From assembly GCA_963555705.1 (NCBI GenBank), contig OY743176.1, positions 38,176,497 through 38,240,496 on the forward strand: a stretch of 64,000 nucleotides of DNA, in the 5' to 3' direction. Position 1 is the first letter of the stretch, and each line of letters starts with the position of its first letter. Shown here one piece after another: positions 44,584-56,133 of the stretch. The position numbers and the translations under genes were made by a program. Below the pieces are notes generated by a model. The model was not told where the DNA came from and did not search any database. It was given only the letters and a program-made list of their open reading frames with translations. This DNA is from Ligustrum vulgare (lineage: Eukaryota > Streptophyta > Magnoliopsida > Lamiales > Oleaceae).

Positions 44584-46000
44584 GTGATTTTGTTAATGTA
44601 CAAGGAATCCTTCCATGCACTTGATGAGGCTAACCACCCTCTCCCCAGTTTAGCTATGTCTCTTTTGCAAGAATTTGAAGACTTGTTTCCCGAGGAGATA
44701 CCTAGCGGGCTTCCACCTATTAGTGGGATTGAGCACCAAATTGATTTCGTGCCAGGAGCTGTCATCCTGAACAGGCCAGCTTATAGGAGTAATCCAGAAG
44801 AAACAAAGGAGCTTCAAAGGAAAGTTGAGAAATTGTTGAGTAAGGGCTATGTCAGAGAAAGCATGAGCCCATGTGCAGTACCAGTTTTGCTAGTGCCCAA
44901 GAAGGATGGAACTTGGAGGATGTGTGTGGATTGTAGAGCAGTCAACAATATCACGGTAAAGTATCGCCATCATATACTTAGATTAGATGATATGCTTGAT
45001 GAGTTGCATGGGGTATGTATGGTTAGCAAAATATATCTCAAAAGTAGCTATCACCAAATTCGCATGAAAGAAGGTGATGAATGGAAAATCGCCTTCAAAA
45101 CCAAATATGGGTTATATGAATGGTTGGTTATGCCATTTGGCCTATCTAATGCACCTAGTACTTTCATGAGGTTAATGAACCATGTCTTGCATGCTTTTAT
45201 TGGAAAATTTGTTGTGGTATACTTTGATGATATTTTGGTACATAGTAAGAGCTTAGGTGATTATGTTGAACATTTAAGGTCTGTTTTATAAGTTTTGAAA
45301 ACTGAAAAACTATATGCTAATTTTAAAAGTGTACCTTTTGCATGGAGAAAGTGATTTTTCTAGGATTTGTTGTTAGTGCTAATGGTGTTGAAGTTGATGA
45401 AGAGAAGATTTGAGCCATTAAAGAGTGGCCAACCCTAAAAAGCATTACTCAGGTTAGGAGCTTTCATGGGTTAGCTAGTTTCTATAGGAGATTTGTTAAG
45501 GACTTTAGTACACTTGCAGCACCACTCACAGAAATAGTTAAGAAAAGTGTAGGATTCCATTGGGGGGTCGCACAAGAAAATGCTTTTAATTTGCTTAAAG
45601 ATAGGTTATGTTCTGCACCTGTTTTGGCCTTACCTAACTTTAACCAAACTTTTGAGATGGGAGTGTGATGCATCAGGAATAGGAATTGGAGCGGTTCATA
45701 TGCAGGAAAAGATGCCAATCGTGTATTTTAGTGAAAAATTGAATGGGGGCAGCACTAAACTATCCAACATATGACAAGGAGCTTTATTCTCTTGTTCGAG
45801 CATTTGAAACGTGGTAGCACTATCTATGGTCAAAGGAATTTGTCATACACTCTGATCATGAGTCACTGAAGCATCTCAAGGGGCAAGGTAAGCTAAATAA
45901 AATGCATGCTCGATGGATGGAATTCATAGAGACCTTTCCTTATGTCATCCGCTACAAACAAGGTAAGGAGAATGTGGTAACAGATGCCCTTTCTCGCGGG
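44584..46000 (+). pseudogene. Element G reverse transcriptase and RNase H
   Basis: RT is largely open to 45291: FEDLFPEEIPSGLPP, SPCAVPVLLVPKKDG, MCVDCRAVNNITVKYRH, GDEWKIAFKTKYGLYEW and VVVYFDDILVHSK with intact YFDD (45220-45231). A stop and frameshift follow, but AIKEWPTLKSIT, SFHGLASFYRRFVKDFST and VRKSVGFHW-like codons continue in other frames. RNase H has CDASGIGIGAVHMQ, VYFSEKLNGG and [14 protein letters not shown], ending at [11 protein letters not shown]. At least four frameshifts or stops are present. Confidence 0.88.
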
Positions 46001-47397
46001 TACGTACTTCTAAATTCTTTAAATGCAAAGTTTCTTGGATTTGAATATATTAAAGGTATGTATGTTGATGACCCTGATTTTTCTACCATTTATGCTTCAT
46101 GTGAAAAGTGTACGTTTGATAAGTTCTATAGGCATGAAGGATACATGTTTAGGAAAAATAAACTTTGTGTGCCAAATTGCTCTATACGTGAATTGTTAGT
46201 GTGTGAGGCTCATGGTTGGGGGTTAATGGGACATTTTGGTATCTTGAAAACCTTAAAAATATTGCAGGAGTACTTTTATTGGCCTAAATGAAAAGGGGTG
46301 TTTGTCACATTTGTTATCGATGCATGACTTGTAAACACGCTAAGTTTAGGGTCCTACCACAGGGATTGTACACTCCTTTTCTTGTGCCTAATGAACCTTG
46401 GGTGAACATATCTATGAATTTTGTTTTAGGTTTTCCTAGAACAAAAAAAGGTAGGGATTCCATATTTGTGGTAGTAGATAGGTTTAGCAAAATGGCGCAT
46501 TTTATCTCATGTCACAAAATTGATGATGCTACAAACATAGCAGATTTGTTCTTTAGGGAAATTGTAAGGCTACATGGGGTACTCAGGAACATTGTATCTA
46601 ATAGGGACGTTAAGTTTCTTAGTTACTTCTGGAAGGTTTTGTGGTGGAAGATGGGTACCAAATTGTTGTTTTCTACTACATGTCACACTCAGACCGATGG
46701 ACAAATAGAGGTAGTAAATAGAACATTAACCCAACTTCTTCGCACCATCATAAATAAGAATCTGAAAAGTTGGGAAGAGTGTTTACCATTTGTAGAATTT
46801 TCTTATAATAGGGCTATGCATTCTACTACATCATATTCACCTTTTGAGATTGTTTATGGTTTCAACCCGTTAACTCCTCTTGATTTAATTCCTTTGCCTG
46901 TAGATGAAAGGAGCAGTTTGGACGGGGAGAAAAAGGCTAAGCTTGTAAAGTCAATCCATGAGAAGGTGAAGGACCAAATAGAAAAGAAGAATGAGCATTA
47001 TGCATCCCGAGCAAACAAAGGGCGGAGGCATGTGACGTTCGAACCGGGTGATTGGGCGTGGGTGCACTTTCGAAAGGAGCGATTCCCGACACAACGAAAA
47101 TCTAAGTTACAGCCAAGGGGAGATGGACCTTTTCAAGTCATCGAGAAGTTAAACGACAATGCATACAAGCTGGATCTTCCAGGTGAGTATAATGTATCTG
47201 CTTCTTTTAATGTAGCTAACCTTTCTCTGTTTGATGCAGGTGATGATTCGAGGATGAATCCTTTTCAACAGGGAGGGGATGATGAGTACTGGAGTGGCCC
47301 AACGAGCAAGGACTCGTTGCATGTACCGGTAGGTCCAATAACGAGGCTGAGAGCTAAGAAGATGAAGCAGACAATGCAGAGATTTATGCAAGCTTAG
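45902..47397 (+). pseudogene. Element G integrase, ending inside the 3' LTR
   Basis: The H2C2 zinc region is at about 46210-46345 ([23 protein letters not shown]). It is split by a one-base deletion near 46288 (WPK stop against MKRGVCH). The core shows MNFVLGFP and VSNRDVKF where MDFVLG and VSDRD are expected, and E is kept in GQIEVVNRTL. Two of three catalytic acids are therefore Asn. The C-terminus has WVHFRKERFP, RGDGPFQVIEKLNDNAYKL and YNVSASFNVANL. The frame runs 39 codons into the LTR, including HVPVGPITRLRAKK. Integration activity is excluded in this copy. Confidence 0.9.
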
Positions 47398-48085
47398 ATG
47401 GACGAGTGCTCAAGTGCAAGATCGAAGATTCCATTTTCAATGGATGACAAGATGGAAGAAGAGCCAAAAACATTACAATGCATTTAGGTGGAAGAACAAT
47501 CAGAGAAGAAGGCAGAAGGCCTTTTAAGGCCTTAAATGCTGAAGTTACGGTCGTAACTTCTCCATCACATAAATTGGGCAGCAAGGGACTTACGGCCATA
47601 AACATCCTTTTCATGGCTGTAATTGACTTATGGGATTTTGATTCAGCATGTAACTTATGGCCGTAAGAAATAAAACAACTTTTGGACCCGAGGGTCACTT
47701 ATAGCCATAAAGCCGCCGCATTTTAATTGTTGTTTTCCGGCTAGGGTTATTTTTTTCGCGTTTTGTTTGTTATATTATGTTTCTTTTCCATTGTAAAACA
47801 CAACTTTGAGATTAGTGATAATTGAAGGTGAGTTATTCCCTTATTCTTCTTCATTCTTACTGAACAAATCGAACTTATCAAAGGATTAGACAACCTTTGT
47901 GGCGTTCACCCCTTTGTGGTTCTTATCTCCGCATCGTAACGGGTCTCGGGTTTAATATACCACTGGTTCTTGTGTCGTGATGTCGGAGTTGCATTGTTAT
48001 CGTCTACCAATTGGATTTGGGGCTTTCCGGCCTTTTGAGTCTAATTTTCACGTATTATTCGTGATCCCCATAATGGATCATATCA
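47280..48085 (+). repeat. 3' LTR of element G
   Basis: An 806-bp mate of 37696-38531, TGATGAG to CATATCA. Its first about 118 bp are also coding (end of pol). TTACGGCC palindromes are mostly degraded here. Confidence 0.88.
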
Positions 48086-48095
48086 ACAATTTATC

Positions 48096-48790
48096 TGAAG
48101 GAAACTAAGAGAATTCTTCGATGGATGAAAGGTACAATCAATTATAGGATATTCTATACTGAATCTAATGATTGTAGGCTAATTGGATATTGTGATAGTG
48201 ATTGGGCAGGAGATGTTGGTGATCGAAAAAGCACAACTAGTTTCATGCTTTTTATTGGAAATACTGCCTTCAAATGGATGTCAAAGAAGAAACCAATTGT
48301 CACCTCTTAAAGTTAGGCTATTCTATACTGAATCTAATGATTGTAGGCTCATTGGATATTGTGATAGTTATTGTCCAGGAGATGTTGATGATCGAAAAAG
48401 CACAACTAGTTTCGTGCTTTTTATGGGAAATACTGCCTTCACATGGATGTCAAAGAAGCAAGCAATTGTCAAGTTATCTACATGTGAATTTGAATATTTA
48501 GCTACCACATCATGTGTGTGTCATGCGATTTAGATAAGAAACCTCTTAAATGAGTTGAGAAGCCAACTAAAGCAATGATCGACAACAAATCAGCAATGGC
48601 CTTAGCAAAGAAGTATGTCTATCATGTTCGGAGAAAACACATTTATACACACTATCATTATATAAGAGAGTGCATCACAACACAGAAAGTGCAAATTAAG
48701 TACACAAAGTTTAAAGATCAAGTAGCTGATACCTTTACCAAACCACTCAAACAAGAAGACTTCATCAAGTCAAGAAGCCACCCGGAATGA
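48096..48790 (+). pseudogene. Copia F RNase H with internal tandem duplication
   Basis: It continues the RT from left of element G: YLKETKRILRWMKGTINY, then the RNase H core FYTESNDCRLIGYCDSDWAGDVGDRKSTT, GNTAFKWMSKKKPIV. An about 155-bp part is then repeated (48148-48301 and 48314-48470), the second copy reading SNDCRLIGYCDSYCPGDVDDRKSTT. Normal order resumes with CEFEYLATTSCVCHAI, DNKSAMALAKKYVYH, YHYIRECITT and DQVADTFTKPLKQEDFIK. The duplication, a frameshift near 48302 and a stop near 48530 inactivate it. Confidence 0.88.
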
Positions 48791-48811
48791 CAAATCAAGT
48801 TTCTGGGGGAG

Positions 48812-49236
48812 TGTTGAATGATAAACTTGATTTGATCCAATAACTATTGGATTTAAGATAAGTATCCAATTAAATAAAACCATTAGGCTCAATTTCTAGA
48901 AGAATGTTCTAGATAAATCTTAAGAAAATATCATGATATTTGTAGAGATGTTTTGTGGAGAGATTTCTAGAGTAGTAGATATTTTATGGTGATATTTCTA
49001 GATGAGTAAATATTTTAGAAGATAATTCTAGAGATGTAATTGTAACCATTAGATTAAAATATGTGGTGGCATGATCCTAGCCGTTGGTTAAGGAGGTGCT
49101 ACTACTATAAACAGGGGAGAGTTCTACTATTTTGTATCAATTCAAAGAATAAATTATCCTCTTCCATCAAATTCTATAGCTTTCATATCTTCTCTTTTAA
49201 TCTACTCCAGCTTTCCTTAAACATCTTATTCCAACA
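48812..49236 (+). repeat. 3' LTR of copia F
   Basis: A 425-bp LTR starts TGTTGAATGATAAAC after the purine tract TTCTGGGGGAG and ends TATTCCAACA. It contains a TATA box, CTATAAACAG (49105-49114). No 5' mate exists in the window, so no target duplication can be confirmed. Confidence 0.82.
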
Positions 49237-49919
49237 CGAACATATCGTCTGGGTCAATATTCATCACTCAGACTGCTTATTCCATAGTGAATCAACAATT
49301 TTAGGTTTTACTGTTACAAGGGATGCCTACGCGGAGGAGGCGATCCCGCAGGGGACAGTTAAGGATGGAGTTTCGGCATTGGGTGGAGAATGGTGGAGAA
49401 GTTGTATTGGTTTTGTATCGATGAAGTTTGAAACTTATTTCATGAGGAAGAAAATCACCAAGCATTTTATTTCCCTTGGTCGCCTTACCTAAACACTACT
49501 GTGAATTGGAAGTTCTTCGGCGACGACAATGGAGATGACAATGGATAATTTCATCTGGTTTCTAGGGTTTTTCAAATGGAGAGTTTGTGGGATATATCTT
49601 CATTTAGAATTTGAGTGTGATGGGTAAGTTGCAAGGATATATTTAGCCCTTGTTTGGAAGGAATTAAAATTCAGTGTTTAATCTAAGTCAAAGTAAAAAA
49701 TCAATCTCAATCACATATCTCAAAGGGCCCACACTTTTTATCAACTTGTATCAAAATATGCTAAGAATTTCTATCAAAAAGAGGCATAGTTTTGAGAAAA
49801 ATTTGTGAAGGAAAATCCATCAAAATCAAAGTCTCTCTGCTACTAACACTTTTAAGATAGTATAGATAGATTAATAAAAATTATATATATATATATATTG
49901 AAAGAATAAAAAGTATCTA
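49237..49919. other. Sequence between copia F and the CACTA element, no gene found
   Basis: A 143-codon plus frame (49061-49492) starts inside the LTR and has no recognisable motif. The remainder is AT-rich with a short (AT)n tract at 49883-49899. It could be older host DNA but nothing identifies it. Confidence 0.4.
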
Positions 49920-50019
49920 CACTAGTACAAAAAGACTCATTTGCGTTGGTTGTAAAAGACAATACGCGTCGATTGTCAATTGTAGATCACAGACGCATAA
50001 AGTTAAGACTTTACGTGTC

Positions 50020-50150
50020 AGTTGTTAACCGACGCCTAAAGTCGACTTTAGGCGTCGGTTGAAAAGTTCAAACCGACGCCTAAAGTCGACTTTAGGCATC
50101 GGTTGTACTTTACAACCGAAGCCTAAAGGTGACCTTTAGGCGTCGGTTGT
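50020..50150. repeat. Subterminal palindromes of the CACTA element, left side
   Basis: Three tandem palindromes of about 34 bp share AACCGACGCCTAAAG facing CTTTAGGCGTCGGTT. The first (50027-50060) is perfect, the second (50071-50104) has one mismatch and the third (about 50114-50148) a few. A looser CTGCAATNACCTGA repeat field follows to about 50450. Confidence 0.88.
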
Positions 50151-50599
50151 AAAGTACAACTAACACTCAAAGTCTTTTTTTTTTTGACGTCGCAACTGTA
50201 GTTCATGGCTTGCAATTATCTTAACGTGGCCTGCAATAACCTAGGTCGCTGCTGTAGGTCTTGACCTACAATCACTTGAAAGCGGCCTGCAATGACTCAA
50301 GTCACTGCAGGTCATATCCTGCAATGACCCTGCAATCACTTGAAAGTGGTCTGCAATGATCCAGGTCACTGCAGGTCATGACCTATGTCACTGCAGGTGC
50401 AATCACCTGAGGTAAATGTGGCTTGCGATCACCTGAACATTCTCCAGATATGTACATCACCAAATATATCGTCATCGAATATATATAATCTACATATTCA
50501 TAATAGAATTAAATAAAAAATAATTATATTTACAAGATTGTTAATTTGTTATACAATTAAATATGTAAATGCAAGTTTTAATGAAAAAGATTTACATAC

Positions 50600-52280
50600 A
50601 CACATCAATGAAGTATTTCGCCCATAAGTTTTGAATCTCCACAATTTCCTCCGTTGAGTAGTATTCTTTAAATGCCTGCAACCAATTAAAATGAGCAATT
50701 AGTTATTTATTAATAAAAGATAAAGTCATAATTAAAAATTCTCATTCTTCTAACTTATACCTTTTCTAACGACTCAAGTTGAAAGTGATCCGTGACTATC
50801 TCATACATATTTCTCTTAACATAATAGCCATACTCAGAACCCTTAGGTTGCTGAGGACACTGAAATTCTCAAGTTGTAAACCAACATTAATAATCAAACT
50901 ACATAAAATATTCAAATAATTCAAACATTTGTAATAAATTTTAAATCTGCCTTCTTATACCTTTATATTTTTCCACGTTGTATTCATTTTTTTCCTGAAG
51001 CCTCCACATGCCCAAAACGTTTTAAAAGCCCTAAAGTTTTAATAAATTATATGAACAAGTTACAAAATAATAATAAGACTCAAATTTTCTACAAAAATTT
51101 TGACAGAGTCTCCCCTATAAATTGAACTTATCCAACCTGTAGAGAGACCCTGCTATAGAAAACTATCACAACTTCTCAACAATCACAAATAAATGCATCA
51201 ATATCAGCTTGATATCAATGTCACGCTTCGATGGAGAAGCTGAATCCAAGAAGTACATCTTATTCTTCTGAGGAGAAATCACTAGCAACATTCAGTGGTT
51301 CCTACGTGTTATGAACGTGTAAATACAACTTTAGACATCATACGAATCAACTGAGGTAAAAAAAGAGAGAATATCAGTGGTCTTACTCCTGAAAATACGG
51401 TGCTAGAATGAATTTCTTAGATTGCATTGCCTTCATGGTGTCGGCCATATAAGTTACAACACCATTCACATTTATTTTGACCGTAATCGACGCAATGTGT
51501 ATCGGAGACGTGAATCCAATCGATTCAATACCGTATTGCTGACATAACTCATGGAGATACCTGAAACAGGTAAAAGTAAGAAATAGAAATAAAATAATGA
51601 TTTTATTAAATTGAAGTTACAATTTGTGTTCAGAAGTCTTACAATTAAAATACTTGTAGGATAGATGTATCCAACCATTGCGTTGTAAGAAAATCGACGA
51701 TATCTCCGACTATAAAAAAAAATACCATCTTGGATACAGTTGAACACATAGTCATCTACATTCACCCGATAGAAGTCATCACCAACAGGCAATCGAAGGA
51801 TCAGAGTGTGTAAAATTTTGCATTTATCACCTAGACGTTGAAATGTCTCATCGTCAACAATCGCAGGTCGCTGGGTAGATGACATTTCGAAACTCTGAGG
51901 CATTTTCCCTTTGTTAGATCTTTTTACCAATTTTGGTGCATCTTCCTGCAATAAGACAATTTTAATCATCATAACACGTCTAATACACATTAAAAAGAAA
52001 CAGAAACTTTTATATAACTAAATATTATTACCTCTCCAAAAATCACCAATTCCTTAGGTCATTGAAAGAAGCTTTCAATAGCTTCCCCCACCATAGTGTG
52101 GTATTGAGATGGTATTGGAAAATAGAACGCTTCTGCACCATCCGTAACATGGTCAATGGACACCTTAGCATGATCAAGCCAGAGTGGTTGATGATGGACC
52201 GCAGTCTTGGGTCCGGATGGAAAAATCATCCCTCTCGCCATTATTTGTTTCTCACCATCAACACTTAGGCGAGACGACAA
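50600..52280 (-). pseudogene. CACTA accessory gene: DUF8039-like plus Ulp1-protease-like protein
   Basis: Six exon-like blocks with GT-AG borders are visible, read leftwards. About 52280-52031 (GPKTAVHHQPLWLDHAKVSIDHV, a DUF8039-like segment, with a TGA where WPKEL is expected). 51946-about 51645 (from EDAPKLVKRSNKGK to YVFNCIQDGIF). 51560-about 51388 (YLHELCQQYGIESIGF, KKFILAPYF). About 51035-50963 (FKTFWACGGFRKKMNTTWKNIK). 50860-about 50760 (CPQQPKGSEYGYYVKRNMYEIV). 50677-50600 (FKEYYSTEEIVEIQNLWAKYF). Ulp1 folds are cysteine peptidases for SUMO-like substrates. Here the catalytic Cys of ECGYY is Tyr. The exon with the catalytic His and Asp is missing, replaced by an LTR-like fragment. Start not determined. 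Confidence 0.72.
51080..51240. repeat. Family A LTR-like fragment inside the CACTA gene
   Basis: ACAAAAATTTTGACAGAGTC and CCAACCTGTAGAGAGAC closely follow the stem-loop block of the A and H LTRs. It lies between exons 3 and 4, where the catalytic His/Asp exon would be expected. Confidence 0.55.
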
Positions 52281-52389
52281 GGGATCGGATTTTATTGTAC
52301 AACATGATTGAACATATATTTTAGCCCTTTCAGTTGAAATGACATAAGTAATGTTAAAAACTTTTAAATAATTTAAAATTAAATACCTG

Positions 52390-53160
52390 AAGTCCTTTCA
52401 TTTTTTATTTACAAAATCCTACAAAAATTTCGGCAAAACCTCCACTATAAATTGGACTTAGCCAATCTGTAGGAAGAATCAAAATGCCACAATAAACTAA
52501 AATATTCAACCTCGACATATTCAAAACTCAAACACAACTCCAATCAAACTTCAACATCATCAACTACTCCAAAATTAATCCAAAATTCATTCTCAATTCC
52601 TAAAAAGTCAAGCTAAAATTTCATAACTTAACATCTCATAATTTCAATAAAATTCCAATAATATAAAATTAACATCCAAACTAAATTAATAAAAAAGTCA
52701 TTTAAATCAATTAGCATATAAAATCATAAATTCAATCAAAAACTAAAAAATTAAATCAATCAACTATTTGAAATACCAATTATATATATATGTGTGTGTG
52801 TGTGTGTGTGGACATACATATTAACATTTAATTAACACATTTATACATATTATGATGTAATTAACAAATTTATATATATATATATATTAACATATATATA
52901 CACATATTAACATTTAATTAACACATTTTATATATTAACATGTAATTAACAAATTTATACATATTAACATTTATATATATACACACACCGTAGGCGCGGT
53001 AGAACCGGGTTTTAGTGAGAGGAAGAGATAAAGAGAGAAGGGGGAATGTGATGGTGGTAATGGCGTCGGTGAAATGGTGGTCGTGGCAAGATGGCGACGT
53101 CGTGCATGCGGTTGAGAGAGGGAGGGAGAGAGGCGCGAAATTGTAGGAAAGATGAAGAAA
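52390..53160. repeat. Second family A LTR-like fragment inside the CACTA element
   Basis: It opens with CTACAAAAATTTCGGC and the stem-loop block. AT-rich DNA with TA/TG tracts (52775-52985) follows, then a GA-rich block (53015-53140) that resembles the promoter-side block of the A LTR. Termini are missing, so it is a relic or a diverged LTR. Confidence 0.5.
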
Positions 53161-53455
53161 TTAAGAAAATAACTGAATTCGCCGGGATTTTAAACCGGAC
53201 TTTCCGCGTCGGTTTTTTAAGAACCGACGCGCAAAGTTAGGGGCTTTGCCGGTCGGTTCATACCGGCGTGAACCAAAAGAACCGACGCACAAAATCGGGC
53301 TTGGCGCGTCGGTTCTAGTCAGGGGCATGAACCGACACGCAAAGCCGGCCTGAACCAAAAGAACCGACACGCAAAGCGGGTTCACGCCGGCTTTGTGCGT
53401 CGGTTCATGTAGAACCGACGCGTAAAATATTTACAAAAATGTCACCGTACTAGTG

Positions 53456-56101
53456 CTCCCTATGAGTACTCTTTAAACTTCGCAAAAAGAAAAAAATTAA
53501 TGAAGACAAAAAGTAAAAATGAATAAAAAAGAAAGAACAAAAACTTGAACCCGCTAAAACATTTTGCAATGTGAAAAAGAACAGCCGAAACATCATCCAA
53601 GTCATCACCCCACCCCACCCCACACCCCAATATTCCTAGCCCCTGACACATGTACATGGACTCATTTTTTGTCTGATAAAACACTCAAGTAAAAACCTCC
53701 CTCACCATGGACATTGACGGCGGCTCATAGTTCCAGGTACGGGGTACCCTTTTTTTTTTTTTTCTCTCATTTAGACAATTTAGTTCCATTTTTGAATTCA
53801 CACAGTTTGAAACCAACCATCTCTGGTTTGTTTTTGGAAATTCTGCTTTGATTTAATTTTAATTTTATATTTGAATTAACACCATGTCTCGTGTTTGAAG
53901 AACTGAATTATAAAAAAAATGAAAAGAATAAAAATTCAGAGCTCAGCCGAAAAATTATAATTAGTGAAGTTTATCGATAAATTAAAATTAAAATAAAATT
54001 ATTTTTTCAATTGAATTTACATTCCCCACTTCAATCATTTGCAGATGCAATAATATATTTTTTAATTCAATTTTCATAATTTTTTTACTCAGAAGCATTA
54101 GTTTCGCTCAATTCATAAATTGCACATAATGTTGTTTGTTCGGGTCTCCATTTTTGTTTCTTTCACCTTTTCTTTTATCTTGAATAACCCTAGTTATTTA
54201 ATTTTTTTTTCTTTAGCAGTTGTAAGATTTGGTTATTTCTTTAGGTTCACTTATTATTCTCAAATTTGGAAATGTTCTAAAATGCAGAAATTTAGAATCA
54301 GTAAAATGTGAATTTTTTTTTTGGTTCAAACCTAAGCTTACCCTGTGTTTCTGCTGACAAGCAGTGAAGGGGGGGGGGGGGGGGGGGGAAGATCTTCTAG
54401 AAAATACAAAAGATTTTTTTAACTCGTGAACCCTAGTTTATCCATAAAAAATAAAAAATAAAATTAAAGAGGTTCTCTAAAAGTCCTTTTTTTTTTTAAA
54501 AAAAAATCTTGGGAACCCTAGTTTATACAGGGAAAATAATTTCTTTACCAGTTGTAAGTTTTGTATTTTGTCTAAATTTTTGAACTGTTTATAAAATTTT
54601 TAAATTTTGAGAAAAGTGAACGATTTATTTTGTTTACTTTTTTGTATTTTGTCAAATCTAGGCTAAGGTTGAGTTTCAAATGACAAATAATGAAAAAACA
54701 GGGTAAAAGATCTTTTTTAAAAAGTTTCATCTTTTTTATAGAACTCGGGCTTTTTATACACTTTGAGAGTATGACAATATAAAGAAAAACAAGTTATTTT
54801 AATATCATTTTAGTGTAAATATATTTTACAATTTTTTGGGTGAGATGTTAGCATTCCTTGATAGGAATTGAGCTCGATGAAGTGACTTATGCATGTATAT
54901 TCTTATAGAAAAGGGGCACTATGTAACTTTGTTAGGTTTTGTAGCGTGAGGTTGTTTTTTTCTTTCTTTCTTTTGTGTGTGTGTGTGCGTGTGTGTGTGG
55001 AAGAAATGGTCTCTTCTGAAGACTAAGATATGTCAGATGTTGGGATATTTTGGTCCCAATCAAACTTCGGGAGCAATGATAATAAACATTGTATCGGATT
55101 TTAAGTTTCGTAGGCCTTCGGTCCATGATCGAAGTATTGCCCAATCTCCACAATTAGGCAGCCCACGCGCTAAGAGATTTACTGCCCACGGGCCACGTCG
55201 AGGTTTTAATTGGGTCTCGACCCTATTGCTCGATGGGTAGGCTTCGGAGACGACCCATTTTAATTAGGGTTTCCCTAATTAAACCCTAAACCTATATCTA
55301 CCCGACCCTCCCCATTTGGCTTGATAGATCACTCTCTCGACAATTCCCTCTTCACTCCCTTGGTGCGGCTCTCTTCTCTCTTCGTGAGAATCCGATATCA
55401 TCTTCCACTCTCTTGGTGAAACGGCTGCCCTCTCTCTTTCTTGAGAATCCGATATCATCTTCCTTGTTGTGGCCGAGTGTTGTGTGTTCAGCTACTGCTG
55501 TGTTTGGTTCCTTTGTGGTTCGTTTCTGCAGTCCCTTTGTTCGGCCCTGTTGTAGTTCCTCGTTGTGCAGTCGGTTCGTAGTTATCGTGGGTTGGGTGTG
55601 TTGGCAGTGGGTCTTGACCGGTTTTGGGGGGGGGTTGTCTTGGAGTGTTCTCTAGCCGTGTAGTGGTGTTACCATTGTGGGGATTGGGCTGAATTTGAGC
55701 CCTCGTTTCTCACCCTGTGCAGTCGGCTAATTTGGTGCAAAATGGATTATTTACTTGCTTTTGCTTATATTGTTTATGTGTTGATTCAATTAAGTTGCTA
55801 ATTGTATTATTTTCTTCCGCTGCATTATTGACTAATCTCGATTACTTTGTGTCTTGCGAGGTTGGATTATTCAACATCAGAAAAAAGTTAAATTTCCACA
55901 GGTAGACGAAAATATAGTTGTCACCACAACATATTTGTCTCCATGGAGCAAGTATTTTATTTTCGGTTGTTTTGCAAGAAATGAAAATGCACATGTTTGC
56001 CGCGTTGCAATTCAGTAGTTAAAAAAAAAGTAACTTTCAATCATTTAATTAATTTATTTTGTTTTGGAAAATTAACAAATCTTATACATTTCCAACATGC
56101 A

Positions 56102-56133
<32 letters not shown>

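Larger units (their letters stand above)
37696..48085 (+). mobile_element. Element G: CRM-like chromovirus with both LTRs
   Basis: LTRs lie at 37696-38531 and 47280-48085. Flanking 5-mers ACCAT (37691-37695) and ACAAT (48086-48090) match at four of five bases. It splits the RT and RNase H of copia F, which rejoin in order without it. Internal order is primer site, gag (split by solo LTR H), protease, RT, RNase H, integrase. Assignment to the CRM lineage rests on recalled motifs and on the pol frame continuing into the 3' LTR. No canonical chromodomain was seen. Frameshifts in every domain make it non-functional. Confidence 0.9.
49920..53455 (-). mobile_element. CACTA (En/Spm) DNA transposon, non-autonomous
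   Basis: The ends are inverted repeats with the perfect core CACTAGTAC (49920-49928 and 53447-53455). Three-base flanks are CTA and CTC, two of three matching, where CACTA elements make 3-bp duplications. Long subterminal palindromes lie at 50027-50148 on the left. Dense GTCGGTT/AACCGAC repeats lie at about 53200-53420 on the right, as expected of transposase-binding regions. The only gene is the Ulp1-like one on the minus strand. No TNPD-type transposase was seen. Fragments resembling family A LTRs lie inside. Confidence 0.85.

Noticed and set aside
44291..44620. 109-codon minus-strand ORF
   Set aside because: It is the antisense shadow of the repeat-bearing linker of element G.
49061..49492. 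143-codon plus-strand ORF
   Set aside because: It starts within the copia F LTR, crosses its boundary and shows no recognisable motif.
55038..55824. Possible copia solo LTR
   Set aside because: The start TGTTGGGATATTTTGG looks right, but the end and flanking duplication could not be established, so it is only mentioned in the region entry.
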